Of a stretch of 64,000 nt of DNA, positions 33,541 through 46,005 are shown piece by piece. Numbering within the stretch: the stretch's first letter is position 1; each line of letters begins with the position of its first letter. Under the pieces are notes generated by a model that saw nothing but the letters and a program-made list of their open reading frames with translations, was not told the DNA's origin and made no database searches. Position numbers and translations under genes: made by a program. The stretch spans positions 16,238,945-16,302,944 of the forward strand of contig NC_087079.1 of NCBI RefSeq assembly GCF_026151205.1, read 5' to 3'. This DNA comes from Bolinopsis microptera (lineage: Eukaryota; Ctenophora; Tentaculata; Lobata; Bolinopsidae).

Positions 33541-36500
33541 TGCAGTATTCTGTAAAACCCTCTGGTGTCGAGATTACTCCATCAGATCCCAAATTCGGAT
33601 CCACTATTGTTAAGGAGACCCGCATCCAGTAGGGACTGTTGGCGGTAAGCTACAGCTCCTGCTGGTAATCGACTCGGAAAACAGTAGTGGTCCGCGTTTT
33701 TGGGTTGGAAATGAACACCAGATCGAAAACAGTTCCCCAGCTAGAATCCACACTTACTGCTCCTATACCCCCTCCTAGAAGCCGTAAATCTCTAAATCCC
33801 ACCTCCCTTAGTGAAAAGCATGCTCTCCCTATCCACATTCACAAAAGAGCACAAGAAATCCAAGCTCCTAACACAGCCATAGATGAGTTCATAACATCGG
33901 AAAGACTGAAATCTAACAGACAACAGATCCTAATATCAGACCACAGCACCCAAGAAGATATCTGTCCAACATGCCACCTAGGTGTTCTTGCTGAACAAGA
34001 TGGGCTCCTTTGTGAACAGTGCAATGTTTGGCACCATCCCATTTGTGAGGAAATCAACACCAAAGAATACAAACACCTCCAAGATGAAAAGTTTGACATA
34101 GCATTTGTATGTGGTAACTGTGAAAAACAACGCCTTACTACATCCACTTTACCTCCCCCGGATGCAGTCATCGCATCGATCAACAATGCAAAATGGGGAG
34201 TCCTAAAAGGTTTACAGATAAGGCCAGCTGTAGACTCTATCTACAAGAGGGTAGTCCTTTGGAAGAAGAACATGTTTAAGGTACCGAAAGGCAAGATAGG
34301 AGAGAGTTTTATTGAGGAAGTTGCCAATACCATCAATCTCTTTAACAGTGGCTCTAACCTTGAGAGTGTTGCAATTACTATGACGCTTATAATTTTTCCC
34401 CTCCTGCTCCAGAAACCCTCCAAATCCTCTAAAGCCAAAGACCATGTAGCACACCTGGAAAGAAGACTCCAACTATGGAAAGATGGCGAAATAGAGAAGC
34501 TCGCTAGGGAATGTAAATCAATACAAGATCGCCTACTCAAATCTAAGTACAGCCCAGGACATCACAACAAAGTCTTTACACGACTCATGTTACTAGGAAA
34601 AGTCTCCGCAGCCTTAAGATGGAATGGGAGCCAGAGAAGTAAACTCCTGGACACAAGCCCTACTGTCATACAGGAACTCATAAAGAAACACCCCGAAAGC
34701 AGCCCATCACTCGAATCTAGTCTGATGAAGGGACCCATTGAAGAAGTAGACAACGTCATATTTGATTCCATTGATTCCAGCAGAATTGAAAAGGTTGCAA
34801 GAGACCTCAGCGGATCTGGTGGGCCCTCAGGAACTGATGCAGAGACATGGCAGCATATTCTCTGCTCTAAGCAGTTTAAGAAAAAGCCTGAACTTCTAAA
34901 AGAAGCAGTCGCAGTTTTGGCCAGAAAGCTGTGTTGCCAAAAGATACAGCCCGACCACCTGAAAACATACATAGCAGGTCGCCTCATCCCCCTTGATAAA
35001 GACCCAGGGGTTAGACCCATTGGGATTGGTGAAGTCCTTAGAAGAATAGTCGGAAAAGCAGTGATGACCACATTGAAACAGGACATTATCATGAACACAG
35101 CACCCATGCAACTGTGTGGTGGCTTACAAGGAGGAGTGGAAGCGGCCATTCATGCAGTCAGAAAGATCTTTGAAGAGGAATCCACAGAAGCGATCCTGCT
35201 TGTTGATGCTGAAAACGCCTTCAATGCATTAAATCGCAACACAGCCCTTAGGAATCTTCGATACACCTGTCCAGAGCTATTCACTTACATCCTAAATACA
35301 TACAGACAAGAAGCTAACCTATTCATTGCCAACAGTGATGACCACTTACAATCTCAGGAAGGAACTACACAGGGAGATACCTGTGCACTCGGATGGTATG
35401 CACTGAGCCTAATGCCTCTGCTCAGAGAAGTCCAGGTTAAACAGACAGAACCTGAAACAGAACTAGAATCAGACAGGGAACCCAACACTTATCCCAAACA
35501 AGTTTGGTATGCTGACGACTCTGCAGCAGGGGGTAAACTTGATCAACTCACGAAATGGTGGGAGGACCTTAAAGATCATGGTCCCATGTATGGGTATTAC
35601 CCAAAACCCAGCAAGACATGGTTGATAGTGAAACCAGAGCATGCAACCAAAGCTAAGGAACTCTTTCCAGATGTTCAGATCACTACCAAAGGCCACCGTT
35701 ATCTTGGGTCATATATTGGATCAGAAGAAGGGGTAAAAGAGTTCATACTAAAGGAGACCGAAAGTTGGAAAGCAGACATTCTCGGACTCGTCGAAATAGC
35801 TGCAAACGAACCCCAGCTAGCCTACTCCGCTTTCATCTACGGAACCTCCAAAAGATGGAATTTTGTTTGCCGTACAACCCCAGGGATTTCCGACCATCTG
35901 AAACTCTTGGAATATTGTGTCAAGGAAGACTTTATACCAGCCATTATGGGCAAAAGTTTTGTGCCTGATCAAATCAGAAAAATAGCTTCACTTCCTGCAA
36001 GAATGGGCGGGCTGAGCATTCCAGACTGCACATCAACAGCAGAGATGGAGTACACTAACTCAGTAAATGCTACAAAACAGCTCACAGAAGCAGTTTTTCA
36101 ACAGCTTACTACTTTCCAACTAAACGGAGAACTGCAGCATGACATCATAAGTGAAGTAAAGAAGCGTAAGGAAGAGCTTTACAAACACCAACGTGAAACT
36201 ATTACGAATGAGGTATCCCCATCAACACAAAGGCAATTAGAACTCCTTAGTGAAAAAGGAGCATCCATTTGGTTATCCACACTCCCTCTAAAAGCATGTG
36301 GGTACGTCCTTAACAAACAAGAATTCTTTGATGCCCTCTCACTCAGATATAATCTTACACTGTCTACAGCTAACAGAAGTCCCCTATGTGTATGTGGAAA
36401 TCAAAATCATATCAACCATACTCTAACCTGCAAAATCGGAGGCTACGTTTCACTTAGACACAATTCACTAAGAGATACAATAGCTGAACTCCTAACCACT

Positions 36501-37236
36501 GTTTGCAAAGACGTTGAAACAGAACCCCAGCTTCTCTCCGTTCCTCACACACTTGAACTATCTAATGGAACAAATAGACAGGATGGTGCAAGACTGGACA
36601 TCAGTGCGAGATCGTTTTGGTCGCCGCTGGACAGGGCATTCACAGATGTAAGGGTACTTCACCCTCAAGCCCAGTCCAACAGTGACAAGAGCATCTCACA
36701 GATGTACCAATCTCACGAGAAAAGCAAAAAACGTGAGTACAATGACAGAGTCCTCAATGTTGAAAAGGCTACCTTCACGCCACTGGTGTTCAGTACTACA
36801 GGAGGAATGGCAACTGAGGCTTCACAGTTTCTAAAACATCTCGCTGAAAAGATCAGCCTAAAGAAAGGCCAACGGTATTGTGATGTGATGTCATTTGTCA
36901 GACGCAGACTGCGTTTTGATCTACTCAGAACCTGTATAATCTCTATCAGGGGGTACAGAGGTACCAGAACCCTTCCACCCACGGCAATAAGTGATTTGGA
37001 CCTTAACCTGATCAACACTCTTAAACCCTAAAAGGTCATGCTCTAGTTGGATGGGGGTCTAAACTGCTTTTTGTTGTGATGTGATTTAGTGGATTTTATA
37101 TATTATATTATTACAAAGGGTTTTATTTTTATTTCTACCTCAGTTTTTAAATTTGTACCATTTTTACAGAATTTTATATAGGGTCATTGCTATATTATGT
37201 GTATTATATTGTTTGAATATCTTTTTATATACACAT
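33541..37236 (+). mobile_element. RLE-type non-LTR retrotransposon (R2/NeSL/Hero-related)
   Basis: One long intact pol ORF with an estimated 170-base leader and a 200-base T-rich 3' region. The nuclease is C-terminal and restriction-like, with no apurinic endonuclease at the N-terminus, which places it among RLE LINEs. The exact ends are not defined: no target duplication was recognised and the 3' side runs directly into an oppositely oriented relative. Confidence 0.7.
33711..37031 (+). CDS. RLE LINE pol: PHD finger - reverse transcriptase - CCHC - PD-(D/E)XK nuclease
   Basis: 1,106 residues from the ATG at 33711; an open GTG extends eight codons upstream. Residues about 85-137 form a C4HC3 PHD finger (CPTC, CEQC, WHHPIC, CGNC). 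The RT covers about 420-680: RLIPLDKDPGVRPIGIGE, the catalytic DAENAFNAL (499 region), GTTQGDTCALGWYAL and YADD at 600-603, followed by WW...GPMYGYYPKPSKTWL. A helical linker follows. The C-terminus has CVCGNQNHINHTLTC and GGYVSLRHN, then ARLDIS...FTDVRVLHP, the spacing of a PD-(D/E)XK nuclease. R2 itself carries C2H2 fingers N-terminally, so a PHD there is a variation. No stop or frameshift; likely young. Clade assignment is by motif memory only. Confidence 0.88.
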   Translation: MNTRSKTVPQLESTLTAPIPPPRSRKSLNPTSLSEKHALPIHIHKRAQEIQAPNTAIDEFITSERLKSNRQQILISDHSTQEDICPTCHLGVLAEQDGLLCEQCNVWHHPICEEINTKEYKHLQDEKFDIAFVCGNCEKQRLTTSTLPPPDAVIASINNAKWGVLKGLQIRPAVDSIYKRVVLWKKNMFKVPKGKIGESFIEEVANTINLFNSGSNLESVAITMTLIIFPLLLQKPSKSSKAKDHVAHLERRLQLWKDGEIEKLARECKSIQDRLLKSKYSPGHHNKVFTRLMLLGKVSAALRWNGSQRSKLLDTSPTVIQELIKKHPESSPSLESSLMKGPIEEVDNVIFDSIDSSRIEKVARDLSGSGGPSGTDAETWQHILCSKQFKKKPELLKEAVAVLARKLCCQKIQPDHLKTYIAGRLIPLDKDPGVRPIGIGEVLRRIVGKAVMTTLKQDIIMNTAPMQLCGGLQGGVEAAIHAVRKIFEEESTEAILLVDAENAFNALNRNTALRNLRYTCPELFTYILNTYRQEANLFIANSDDHLQSQEGTTQGDTCALGWYALSLMPLLREVQVKQTEPETELESDREPNTYPKQVWYADDSAAGGKLDQLTKWWEDLKDHGPMYGYYPKPSKTWLIVKPEHATKAKELFPDVQITTKGHRYLGSYIGSEEGVKEFILKETESWKADILGLVEIAANEPQLAYSAFIYGTSKRWNFVCRTTPGISDHLKLLEYCVKEDFIPAIMGKSFVPDQIRKIASLPARMGGLSIPDCTSTAEMEYTNSVNATKQLTEAVFQQLTTFQLNGELQHDIISEVKKRKEELYKHQRETITNEVSPSTQRQLELLSEKGASIWLSTLPLKACGYVLNKQEFFDALSLRYNLTLSTANRSPLCVCGNQNHINHTLTCKIGGYVSLRHNSLRDTIAELLTTVCKDVETEPQLLSVPHTLELSNGTNRQDGARLDISARSFWSPLDRAFTDVRVLHPQAQSNSDKSISQMYQSHEKSKKREYNDRVLNVEKATFTPLVFSTTGGMATEASQFLKHLAEKISLKKGQRYCDVMSFVRRRLRFDLLRTCIISIRGYRGTRTLPPTAISDLDLNLINTLKP

Positions 37237-38237
37237 CTACTCCATCATAGGGGCAGGGATGAGGTTATAAGAGACTTCTGATAGTGGTGTCTCATATTTG
37301 CTGTCCATTTTTTTCCCTCTGTACCCTCGTAGAGCTATGAGTGTGGTTCTTAACATAGCGAATCTTATTCTTGTCCTTACATGTCTTACCACATCGCAAT
37401 ACCTCTCTTTTCTTCCTCTGATTCCCCTCAGTGCAATGAGTGTACTTCTTAACAGATCGAATCTGAATCGTGTTCTGATGTGATTTTGGACTTGGCTCTT
37501 GGCTTCTTTTTTGTGGTCAGCTATCATCTCAGAGACACGATCTACAAACACTGTGCAGAGTGATCCCATACCTCCGGAGGTTGTGAAGACTAGAGGGATA
37601 AAGGATCCCTTCTCCGACTGAAGTACTCTCTCTTCATACAAATCTTTCTTTTCTTTCTCATGATCTCTATAGATCTTATCTAGTGGCTTAAATGTATTTG
37701 TGTCACAGTTAGGATGTGTGACCCTGATGTCATAGAATGTTCTTTCAAAAGGTGCATACAATCCGACAGCTGCTACATCAAGACGGGCTTCATCCTGGGT
37801 GTTGGTCTTCCTTGAGAATGAGCTTGGTTGGACTGGTATGAGTGCTGGTTCTATCCTTACGTCTTTACACTTTGCTTCTCGGAGGAAGAAAGCAGCAGTG
37901 TCTCTTATGGCATTGTGGCACATAGAAACGTATCCACCTAGTTTACAGTCAAGGGCGTTATAGATACATTTCCGCATGCATATTTAAGGAATACAAACTC
38001 CTGCCTGTTCAGAACATAGTTGAGGTCCTTCAGTGGTAGTGTTGAGAGCCATGTTGAGGCTCCCTTCTCTCTTGCTTGGTCTAGGTGGTTCTTAAGAGGA
38101 TGATCTGACTCATTATAGAGCACCTTGAACCTTTGGGAGAGAACCTCCTCTTTCTGTTTCCTCAGTTCTTTTTTCTTTTCTTTTATCTTGCCCAGGTCCA
38201 GCTTGGTAATATCCTGGTCTTGTTGGTTTTCATTCAT
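37237..38237 (-). pseudogene. Broken C-terminal copy of a related RLE LINE
   Basis: Two minus-strand frames (38237-37938 and 37977-37237) match the C-terminal third of the 33.7-kb pol: EKGASTWLSTLPLKDLNYVLNRQEF, LGGYVSMCHNAIRDT, ARLDVAA...FYDIRVTHP and SGGMG. The segment between the helical linker and the CCHC block is partly deleted and the frame shifts there. No RT remains. The end is unusual: the RTRFRFDLLRSTLIALRG block occurs twice, 33 residues apart and diverged. It lies tail-to-tail with the intact element. Confidence 0.8.
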
Positions 38238-39219
38238 CCTCTACGATATAATAACACTGTTAGATATTTAAAATTTGACGGAATTAGGGGAACAGAACTA
38301 TTGAAAGGGCCAGGGGATATAGTTATTTCGAAACATACAATCATGCTAGTTAATTCTTTAAATTTTTCGAATTATATGCTCATTGCTGAATGTGCCGCCA
38401 TTTTGATGTATATAATCGGCTTTTCTTTAAATCCTGAAAGTTGATCAGTAACCCCAATATAACTCGTGGAGGCGCAGCCTTTTTTCTTACAAAAGCAGTC
38501 CAGGACAACAGTCACCTTCAACTGAAACAAGAACTGAATGGAGCTGACTCGTATTCTAATCTAGAAGAAATTCCGATTCCAACAAAAAGCAGCACGCGAA
38601 AAGTATTTATCAGAAGAGTTGAATTTCTTTGGAGACAAAATGAATCTCTCCATAATTTAGCCAACTAGTTAAACGGCCCCATATGATCTCATTTAAATCA
38701 AGAGGGAGGATCCTGGGCCCCGAAGTCCACCACCTTTCTGTACTTTTGGAGGTAACAATGTGGCAGGAGACCAGTGCTCGTGCTGCTACTGAGCTAAAGC
38801 AGTAGAGGGATGGCGGCTTGTCTGGGATCTAACCCATCCTGAAGCAGACCAACACTATGTCCCAACGCACTGGTGTTGGAATGTCTACCCCCAGTGCCTG
38901 CCCTGGTCAATAAGGCAATCAAGTGAAACCTTTAGCAGAAAAGATGCTATTTTCCCATAATAATTTCTGTGGGTATTATTAATAAGTTACTGCGCTAACA
39001 GCAGGAGTCAGTATTGAAACAACCTTGCTCATTTTCTGCTAGAAAATGTATAGCAGCTGGCAGCATTCATAGCCTTTAACCATTTACGTGATTAAACACA
39101 TATATTTCGATTTAATAGAATGTTGAGTTGTTATAGCACATATGAAACATACAAGAGATTTTCATTATCATATTTGCCACCTACATAATATCATATTTCA
39201 CAATAATTTATTCATAAGG
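38238..39219. other. Spacer with possible SINE
   Basis: No supported gene. The segment around 38700-38900 is GC-richer and contains ACTGAGCTAAAGCAGTAGAGG and GGGATCTAACCC, faintly like tRNA-type A and B boxes, so a decayed tRNA-derived SINE is possible. An open stretch at 38441-38668 is not recognised. Confidence 0.3.
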
Positions 39220-41602
39220 ATGCCAAAAAAGTCGGCGCTTCCTAATGCATCAGTTTTTGTCAAGAACTTACCCTATGATGCCAAAGAAGTTGATCTGAAA
39301 GACGTATTTGGAAAATTTGGCAGATTACGAGATGTTTATATCCCTCTCGACTTTCACACAAAGGTTGGCAGAAACTTGTTTTAACTTTTCTTCTCAAATT
39401 TGAATTCTTTAATGATATTTTCATCACGAGAGCCTTTAATGTTTGTTTTAAATGTAACGCATACTCCCTCCAACAATCAAGATTCATATATATCTTAAAT
39501 TATATTGAATGCGATCAAGTACAATATTATATTTTCAGGAACCACGAGGTTTTGGATACATTCAATTTGAAAACGAGCAAGATGCTGAAGCAGCTGTTCA
39601 GGAACTACACGGTTTTAAAATGAAAGGTCGAGAACTTGATGTACGCTTTGCAGAAGGGGATCGCAAAAAACCAGGTAATTTTTCATGCAGTTATACTGAT
39701 TTATCAGGCATGTGGCAACTCCACATCATTGCAGATCCAGTCTGTTTAAAGTTGCTTTAATAAAAGGTTGTTTTTATTTATTTCAGTGTCCAACAAGTAA
39801 CAACCAACTTATATGATATTTTCACAATAAATACACAAACCCTTCAATTAATCAACAGAAATTAGTGATACAATTAAGATAATATCCTCCAAAATTATGA
39901 TTTAATCTTAATATATGAACTTTTTATATTATATTATATATAATATGTACATTTTATTGGCCATTCCTCTAATCTGTACTGATTGGTAAAACGCTTTCCA
40001 TGTCAAGAAATATGGTCCAACTCCCCAAAATTATCCATGTCTTTGTCCTGTGAATTTTGACAATTATTTCAGGTCAAATGGTTGGAGAAGGAGACCACCT
40101 CACGGAGAAACAGTTTCTTCTGATCGGAGAAGATCAAATCCCCACGACGGAGAAGGAGTTCCCCCTCAGCCTCATAGATCAATGAATAGGCGCAACTCCC
40201 CTCCTTCTATCGCAACTTCCCACCGGGATCATTCACCATGTTTACGGCAAGGAAATCGTTCACCATTAAGACAGAGATCCCCTATCATTCGTCAGCGATC
40301 ACCTCCTCAGCAAAGATCCCCTACCAGAGGAGGATCTCCTGTAAGAAACAGATTGACAGTAGGACTTGACCCAGCTCGCTCTCCTCCTTCCAGGAGAAGA
40401 ATACCTGTACGAAGGGAGCTCCCCAGGCCCAGTTAGAAACAGATCCCCACCGGGTAAAGAACACATTGTGAGGAGGCAGAGGTCGCCAGCTCCACACAAT
40501 CGTCCACAGAGAAGGGTCAGGTCTCCTGCTCCTCTTATTGAATCTCCCCTCAACATTCTGAACCATGCTTTGAGGGGCGTTCCCCTGGAAACAGATCCCC
40601 TATTCATCGCACTTCCCGTAGATCACCCTCTCCTGGTCTGCAGACCCAACGTGAACAGAAGTAAACACAGCATAAGAGAAGATTGATCATATTATCTAGT
40701 AGGAGATCTACCAGCCCTCCCAGAGTCCGTCACCATACCAGCCCTTTAACAAACCACAGGATAACTGTTTCTAATGACAACAAGGATGATAGGACGATAG
40801 GGTCCTCACGACAGGGTGGGCAGAGTGCGGGCTAGAGATGATCGAATGAATGAAAGGCGAGATGAAAAAAATGTGAGATGATGGTCGACAGTCTAGATAT
40901 GATGGACTCAGGCGAACACAAGGATCTTTTGATCAGAGTCCTCCAAGGAAAAGGCCAATCAGGCGGCAGCCCCATGCAAGCAAATCACAGTACTGCACCA
41001 CCCAATAGATCACGTTTCTCTTCCAGATATCCCAAAAGGGAGAGTAAGTTTCTCGACCTAGAGGTAGGTCTCCGAAAGGAGGAAGGGATGTTATGCGTGG
41101 GAGGTCACCTCAAGCAAGAGTTTTGCTCGAAACTCCTGAAATACCAGTTCATCATGAGAGAACACATTCACCTCGATCACACAAAATGTCTGACCGGAGA
41201 CGTGAGGACCACGCCAACCGCAGTCGTAGAAGGCAGAGTGATTCTAGACGAAACAATGAAGAGGATTTTGTAAGTAGTATTCGGATTCTCCGACTTGATA
41301 CATAGTTAACAATTTGACAAACATAGCTATCAAATTTTTAATCAGAGATCGTTTGAGAACAGCCTGCACTATCATTTTTGTGGAGGGACTATACCTGCAC
41401 CCAAAGATGGAAAGGGTTAAAGTGAAAGTGAAAGAGAAATATGCAACAGGTGAAAATGGAGCTAGACGACTCTGTATGAGTCAGTGCAGTTACTGCTTGT
41501 TAAATTCTGCTTTTTACCCAGGAGTTTGTTGATGAGGAAGAATATTACGAAGAGTTGGATGCAATGGATGATATGGACAATCTGGACATAGACTTCAACT
41601 AA
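39220..41602 (+). pseudogene. SR splicing factor (SRSF10/12-like), RS region frameshifted
   Basis: Exon 1 39220-39363 and exon 2 39539-39674 give a complete RRM: ASVFVKNLPYD (RNP2), [20 protein letters not shown] (RNP1) and RELDVRFAEGDRKKP, joined in phase with GT/AG ends. Exon 3 (acceptor 40071-40072 to donor at 41270) starts GQM in phase, like GDRKTPNQM in SRSF10, but then needs about five frame changes to read its RS-rich content (RNSPPS, RQRSPPQQRSP, RRQRSPAPH, RSPGNRSPIH, SDRRREDHANRSRRRQSD). Exon 4 41522-41602 encodes an acidic end (EEEYYEELDAMDDMDN). Splice sites and RRM are sound, so sequence indels are as likely as true decay. Confidence 0.65.
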
Positions 41603-43463
41603 AGCTAGAGGTATGTCAAATATGTATATAACCTCTGTAGATTCATCGTACTAATTGTAAACTTACACATGATTTTTTTCCAAATCTTCAAATTTACCTG
41701 ATGTGTTGAATTTTTGTTACATAACGTGATGACTTATCAAAAGGGAATCTTTCATTTAATACAGTATGATGACTGGGAACTTTAATCTGTTTCATCTAGG
41801 AGATTATTTTAGGTAGTCTGAATATAATTTCTACGACATGGCGTTCAGAATTATTAAGTGTTTGCATTCGATTCATAATGAAACCTGATTCAACGTCAAA
41901 TTTTTAACATATAATATAGTAAAATCGTTGAATCATTATTTTGTTACGATTTCGATTTGCTCATCAGTTCATCTGAAAAATTACTTAGACTTAAAGGATA
42001 TGTAATTGTAAGCTTTGACGCAACTATTCTTCAGATTAAGTGCATCAGCTATTGGTAGATTTGCAGATTCTCCGGAATTCTTCAGTCAAAGGTCACTCTA
42101 AAAGAACTGCTCTTCGGTTAAAGCTCATGTACACAATATGTTGTTCCAAGCCTCAATCCCCCCTCAAGGTAGTGAAAGGCCCAAAGCAAAGCTTCAATTT
42201 GCTTCAAGTAGTTATGGGCGGACATGCCATGGTTTTCACTTGCTCCAATGATATGAGAGGCCGACATCAAAGTTTCTTCTGCTTCAAAGTCTTCAAACGT
42301 TTACAAAGGTTCAATTTATGCCAAAGTAGTCAAATACAATGCCAAAGGTCCATTTTTTCCCCAAAGTAGTCTAATTTAATGTCAAAGCTCTATTCTGCTC
42401 CAAAGTGTTCATATGAAACAGTCGAGGTTTCATTTTGCTCCAGCAACCTTAGATTATGAGCTAGAGAATTAAATGATATTTCCAACCTTTTGCGGCTTAT
42501 CAATTTATTTTATGGAAAAGTGTTCCACTGTGATATTGCTGTTATTTGACACAGCCATGAAGACGTCAAAGTTTTGGAAGTGAATCAGCTGTCTCCACTT
42601 CCAAAAGGTTTCTTGTCCAATATCTGACCTCCCCCGATGATGACTAGAGTTGGTAAATTTATAGTTCCTAATATTATTCAGCACCTAGTCCTGTATAAAA
42701 TTACTGGACGATGGAGAAATTATATACCAAGATTCATATCTTTAAAAGATGATGTCATATTGCCATACGATCAAAGAAATAAAGGTAACGTAAACCGACA
42801 TGAACAAAGAAATAAGTTTAACTTAAGCCCGGTATGGAGTTTTTTAAACACCGCCATAACAACACTACAGTTACCATGGACAACACTACTGTTACCATGA
42901 CAATGATAAAGAATTTAAGGACAAAACCGCTTACGCGCTACGTAAACCTTAAAGGATCTGTTGAGATCTATTCTCGATTTAAAGTAGTTAAGAGAAAGTT
43001 AAAAGGCTTATAAAAGGTTTCAAAGATCGATCTGTTATCATAACAGCCCTCTGCAATAGTCGAGTAAGTATTCTATTAGATTTATAACTTAAATTGTGAG
43101 TATTGTACTACATATATCATATCATTATGTCATAATATATTATCATTCTACATGTACACTACATAGCTCATCCTTATCAACACACTGTCAAGGGTATAAC
43201 ATTTGTGCATTTGCAGAATTGTACATCCACTGCAAATCCGGTGTTGGAAGTGCATGCTAATGTTCTCAAATAATGCGCCAGCCATTTTTTAAGAGTGTGT
43301 GTTCCTGGAGTCTTGTGATGACTGATTTGAAAGTCTACATGTTGGACTATCCGAGTATATTACTGATCATTGACACACTCACAGACTGTAACCATCCATT
43401 CAAATTGTGAGCCCACGCCGCACCGTTTACACCGCTGCTAATAATCCTATCGTAGTATCATCT
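41603..43463. other. Downstream flank with weak internal repeats
   Basis: No gene supported. From about 42130 to 42430 a diverged unit containing GCTTCAAAGT / CCAAAGTAGTC recurs about six times. The remainder is AT-rich. Confidence 0.4.
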
Positions 43464-43832
43464 CTCACTCATCCTGTCTTCTCTTTTATTCCCTTCTCTC
43501 TCATCCTGTCTTCTCTTTTATTCCCTTCTCACTCATCCTGTCTTCTCTTTTATTCCCTTCTCACTCATCCTGTCTTCTCTTTTATTCCCTTCTCACTCAT
43601 CCTGTCTTCTCTTTTATTCCCTTCTCACTCATCCTGTCTTCTCTTTTTTGTCCCTTCTCACTCATCCTGTCTTCTCTTTTATTCCCTTCTCACTCATCCT
43701 GTCTTCTCTTTTATTCCCTTCTCTCTCATCCTGTCTTCTCTTTTATTCCCTTCTCACTCATCCTGTCTTCTCTTTTATTCCCTTCTCACTCATCCTGTCT
43801 TCTCTTTTATTCCCTTCTCACTCATCCTGTCT
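43464..43832 (+). repeat. 32-bp minisatellite
   Basis: About eleven units of CTCATCCTGTCTTCTC plus TTTTATTCCCTTCTCA. Three units equal 96 bases, so every frame stays open and gives a spurious Ser/Leu-rich frame. Confidence 0.95.
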
Positions 43833-44970
43833 TGGGGGAGAGGCACACCGATTGTCGTCCTTTTTGCCCAAACGCGAACAGAGCCCTAGTAATTAGTATA
43901 TTTTTAGGTTGGAACTAAAACTAGAGTTAAATGAAAATTTCAAAAAAAGAAATGGCCATTTTATCTAGAACCATTGAGTTTAAAGACCACCATGTACGAC
44001 CACGTGCTCCAAATTTTCCGTAACACGGCCATTATGAACCCCCGCCCCCCCCCCCCCCCCACAACTTCAAATGACCCACCAAGTTTCTAGATTTGATGGC
44101 CCGACCACTCACAATTCACATGCTTACTAACATGATTACACATAAAACTAGTCATGTGTGGTGCTTATTTGCTTATATTATCATTAGTTTTATATTATTC
44201 TATTCAGGTAATAAGATTCACGACGCCCTGGACTGTCAAGAGAACGCCAAGTCAAATAGTTTTATTCACGAAACAGCAGTTATACAGGAGATTAATATTA
44301 CTCTGAGAGGAAAATGTTTGTTGCCCATATAAGGGCATCATGAGATACTAAACTGCTATACTGAAACAATTCAGCCATGTATTCATTTTATCTTTAATGA
44401 CACAAAGATGATGTGTCCTAATGGGATATTTTTGTATCGACAATATTTTAAATGTAATCTGTTATGATATGTTAGTATTACGAGGGAAGCATGCTAAAAG
44501 CCTTATTTGCATTGTAGGGTATTGTGTAGTATTAAAATGAAAATAGTTTCTAGAGTATGTTACTTAGTAAATAGTCTCCTAGCCTACTAGTCTACATAAT
44601 TTAATAGGAATGATTTTTTAATTTTCTAGTTGGATTTTGTTACCCTAGCTCCGTAGTATGTCTCTGTGATAATGTTCTCTAACCTGCAATACTTTGTAAA
44701 ACTCAAGTTATAATTTCTTTTTAAACTACTTTAATTAATGGGATAAATAACACTTAACAGGTTGAATGAATTGTGAATTGTCTCTTTTGCGTATCACTGC
44801 TTTTCAGAGTTGCACTCAAATTTTATGATGTTCAGAGCGAGCAATAAAATAGAAAGTAAAGATAAAGTGGCAGGAATAAAGAATCTGTAAAGATTATATT
44901 TGGTGAGTGAGTACATTACAAATTTCAAAGTTAAGAAGTTATCAAATGGCAAAGGAGTAAGGCTTTTCCC
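43833..44970. other. AT-rich spacer with a poly-C run
   Basis: A C-run lies at about 44040-44060. No supported gene or RNA. Confidence 0.35.
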
Positions 44971-45540
44971 ACAGTGGTATGACCCCTCTTACAGGGGCAG
45001 GACCTGGCGACCCCTCTTTCTGGAATATAACCCCTCTTACTGGGGTATGACACCTCTTACTGGGGTATGACCCCTCTTACTGGGGTATGACACCTCTTAC
45101 TGGGGTATGACCCCTCTTACTGGGGTATGACCCCTCTTACTGGGGTATGGCCCCTCTTACTGGGGTATGACCCCTCTTACTGGGATATGACACCTCTTAC
45201 AGGGGTATGACCCTTCTTACAGGGCCAGGGGTATGACACCTCTTACTGGGGTATGACCCCGCTTACTGGGGTATGGCCCCTCTTACTGGGGTATGACCCC
45301 TCTTACTGGGGTATGACCCCTCTTACTGGGGTATGACACCTCTTACTGGGGTATGACCCCTCTTACTGGGGTATGACACCTCTTACTGGGGTATGACCAT
45401 TGACCCCTCTTACAGGGGTATGACACCTCTTACTGGGGTATGACCCCTCTTACTGGGGTATGACACCTCTTACTGGGGTATGACACCTCTTACTAGAGTA
45501 TGACCCCTCTTACTGGGGCAGGACCCCTCCTCCAGACCCC
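44971..45540 (+). repeat. 20-bp minisatellite
   Basis: About 27 units of CCCCTCTTACTGGGGTATGA with variants (GACACC, CAGGGGTATGA). Not coding. Confidence 0.95.
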
Positions 45541-46005
45541 TCTTTCACCAGAATTTGTCCCCTTTAACTAAATTAAACTTAGTATCTTTTTCCTGCCCCA
45601 GCTCACCCCTGTGACCGTATACTTTTTCGTGAACCAAAAAATTCAAGTGATCTGAAAAAAATTGAAATTGTGATGTTCAACATAATTGTAAACCATTAAG
45701 GAATACAGTGTAATAAACGCTTCTGAATTATCTCACATTCAATCAACCAGGGCAGAGATTCTAGAGTTCTAAAGGCTAAAGATTATATAAAGGCTAAAGC
45801 TAAAGATTTTATTAAAGTTCAAGATTCCCTAACGAATAACAAAGATTAAAGATCCATACAAGTGCAATTTGTAAGAAGTTATTTAACACACCCTTATCTT
45901 GGTATTACGGTGTCATTTTCATACACATCCATCTCAAATATTAGTAAGTGTAAACGAGATATCATCATGATGACATGACAGTTTATTTTACTCGTCATTA
46001 CCATT

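Noticed and set aside
43407-43896. Ser/Leu/Phe-rich frames that look like membrane repeats
   Set aside because: Artefact of the 32-bp minisatellite.
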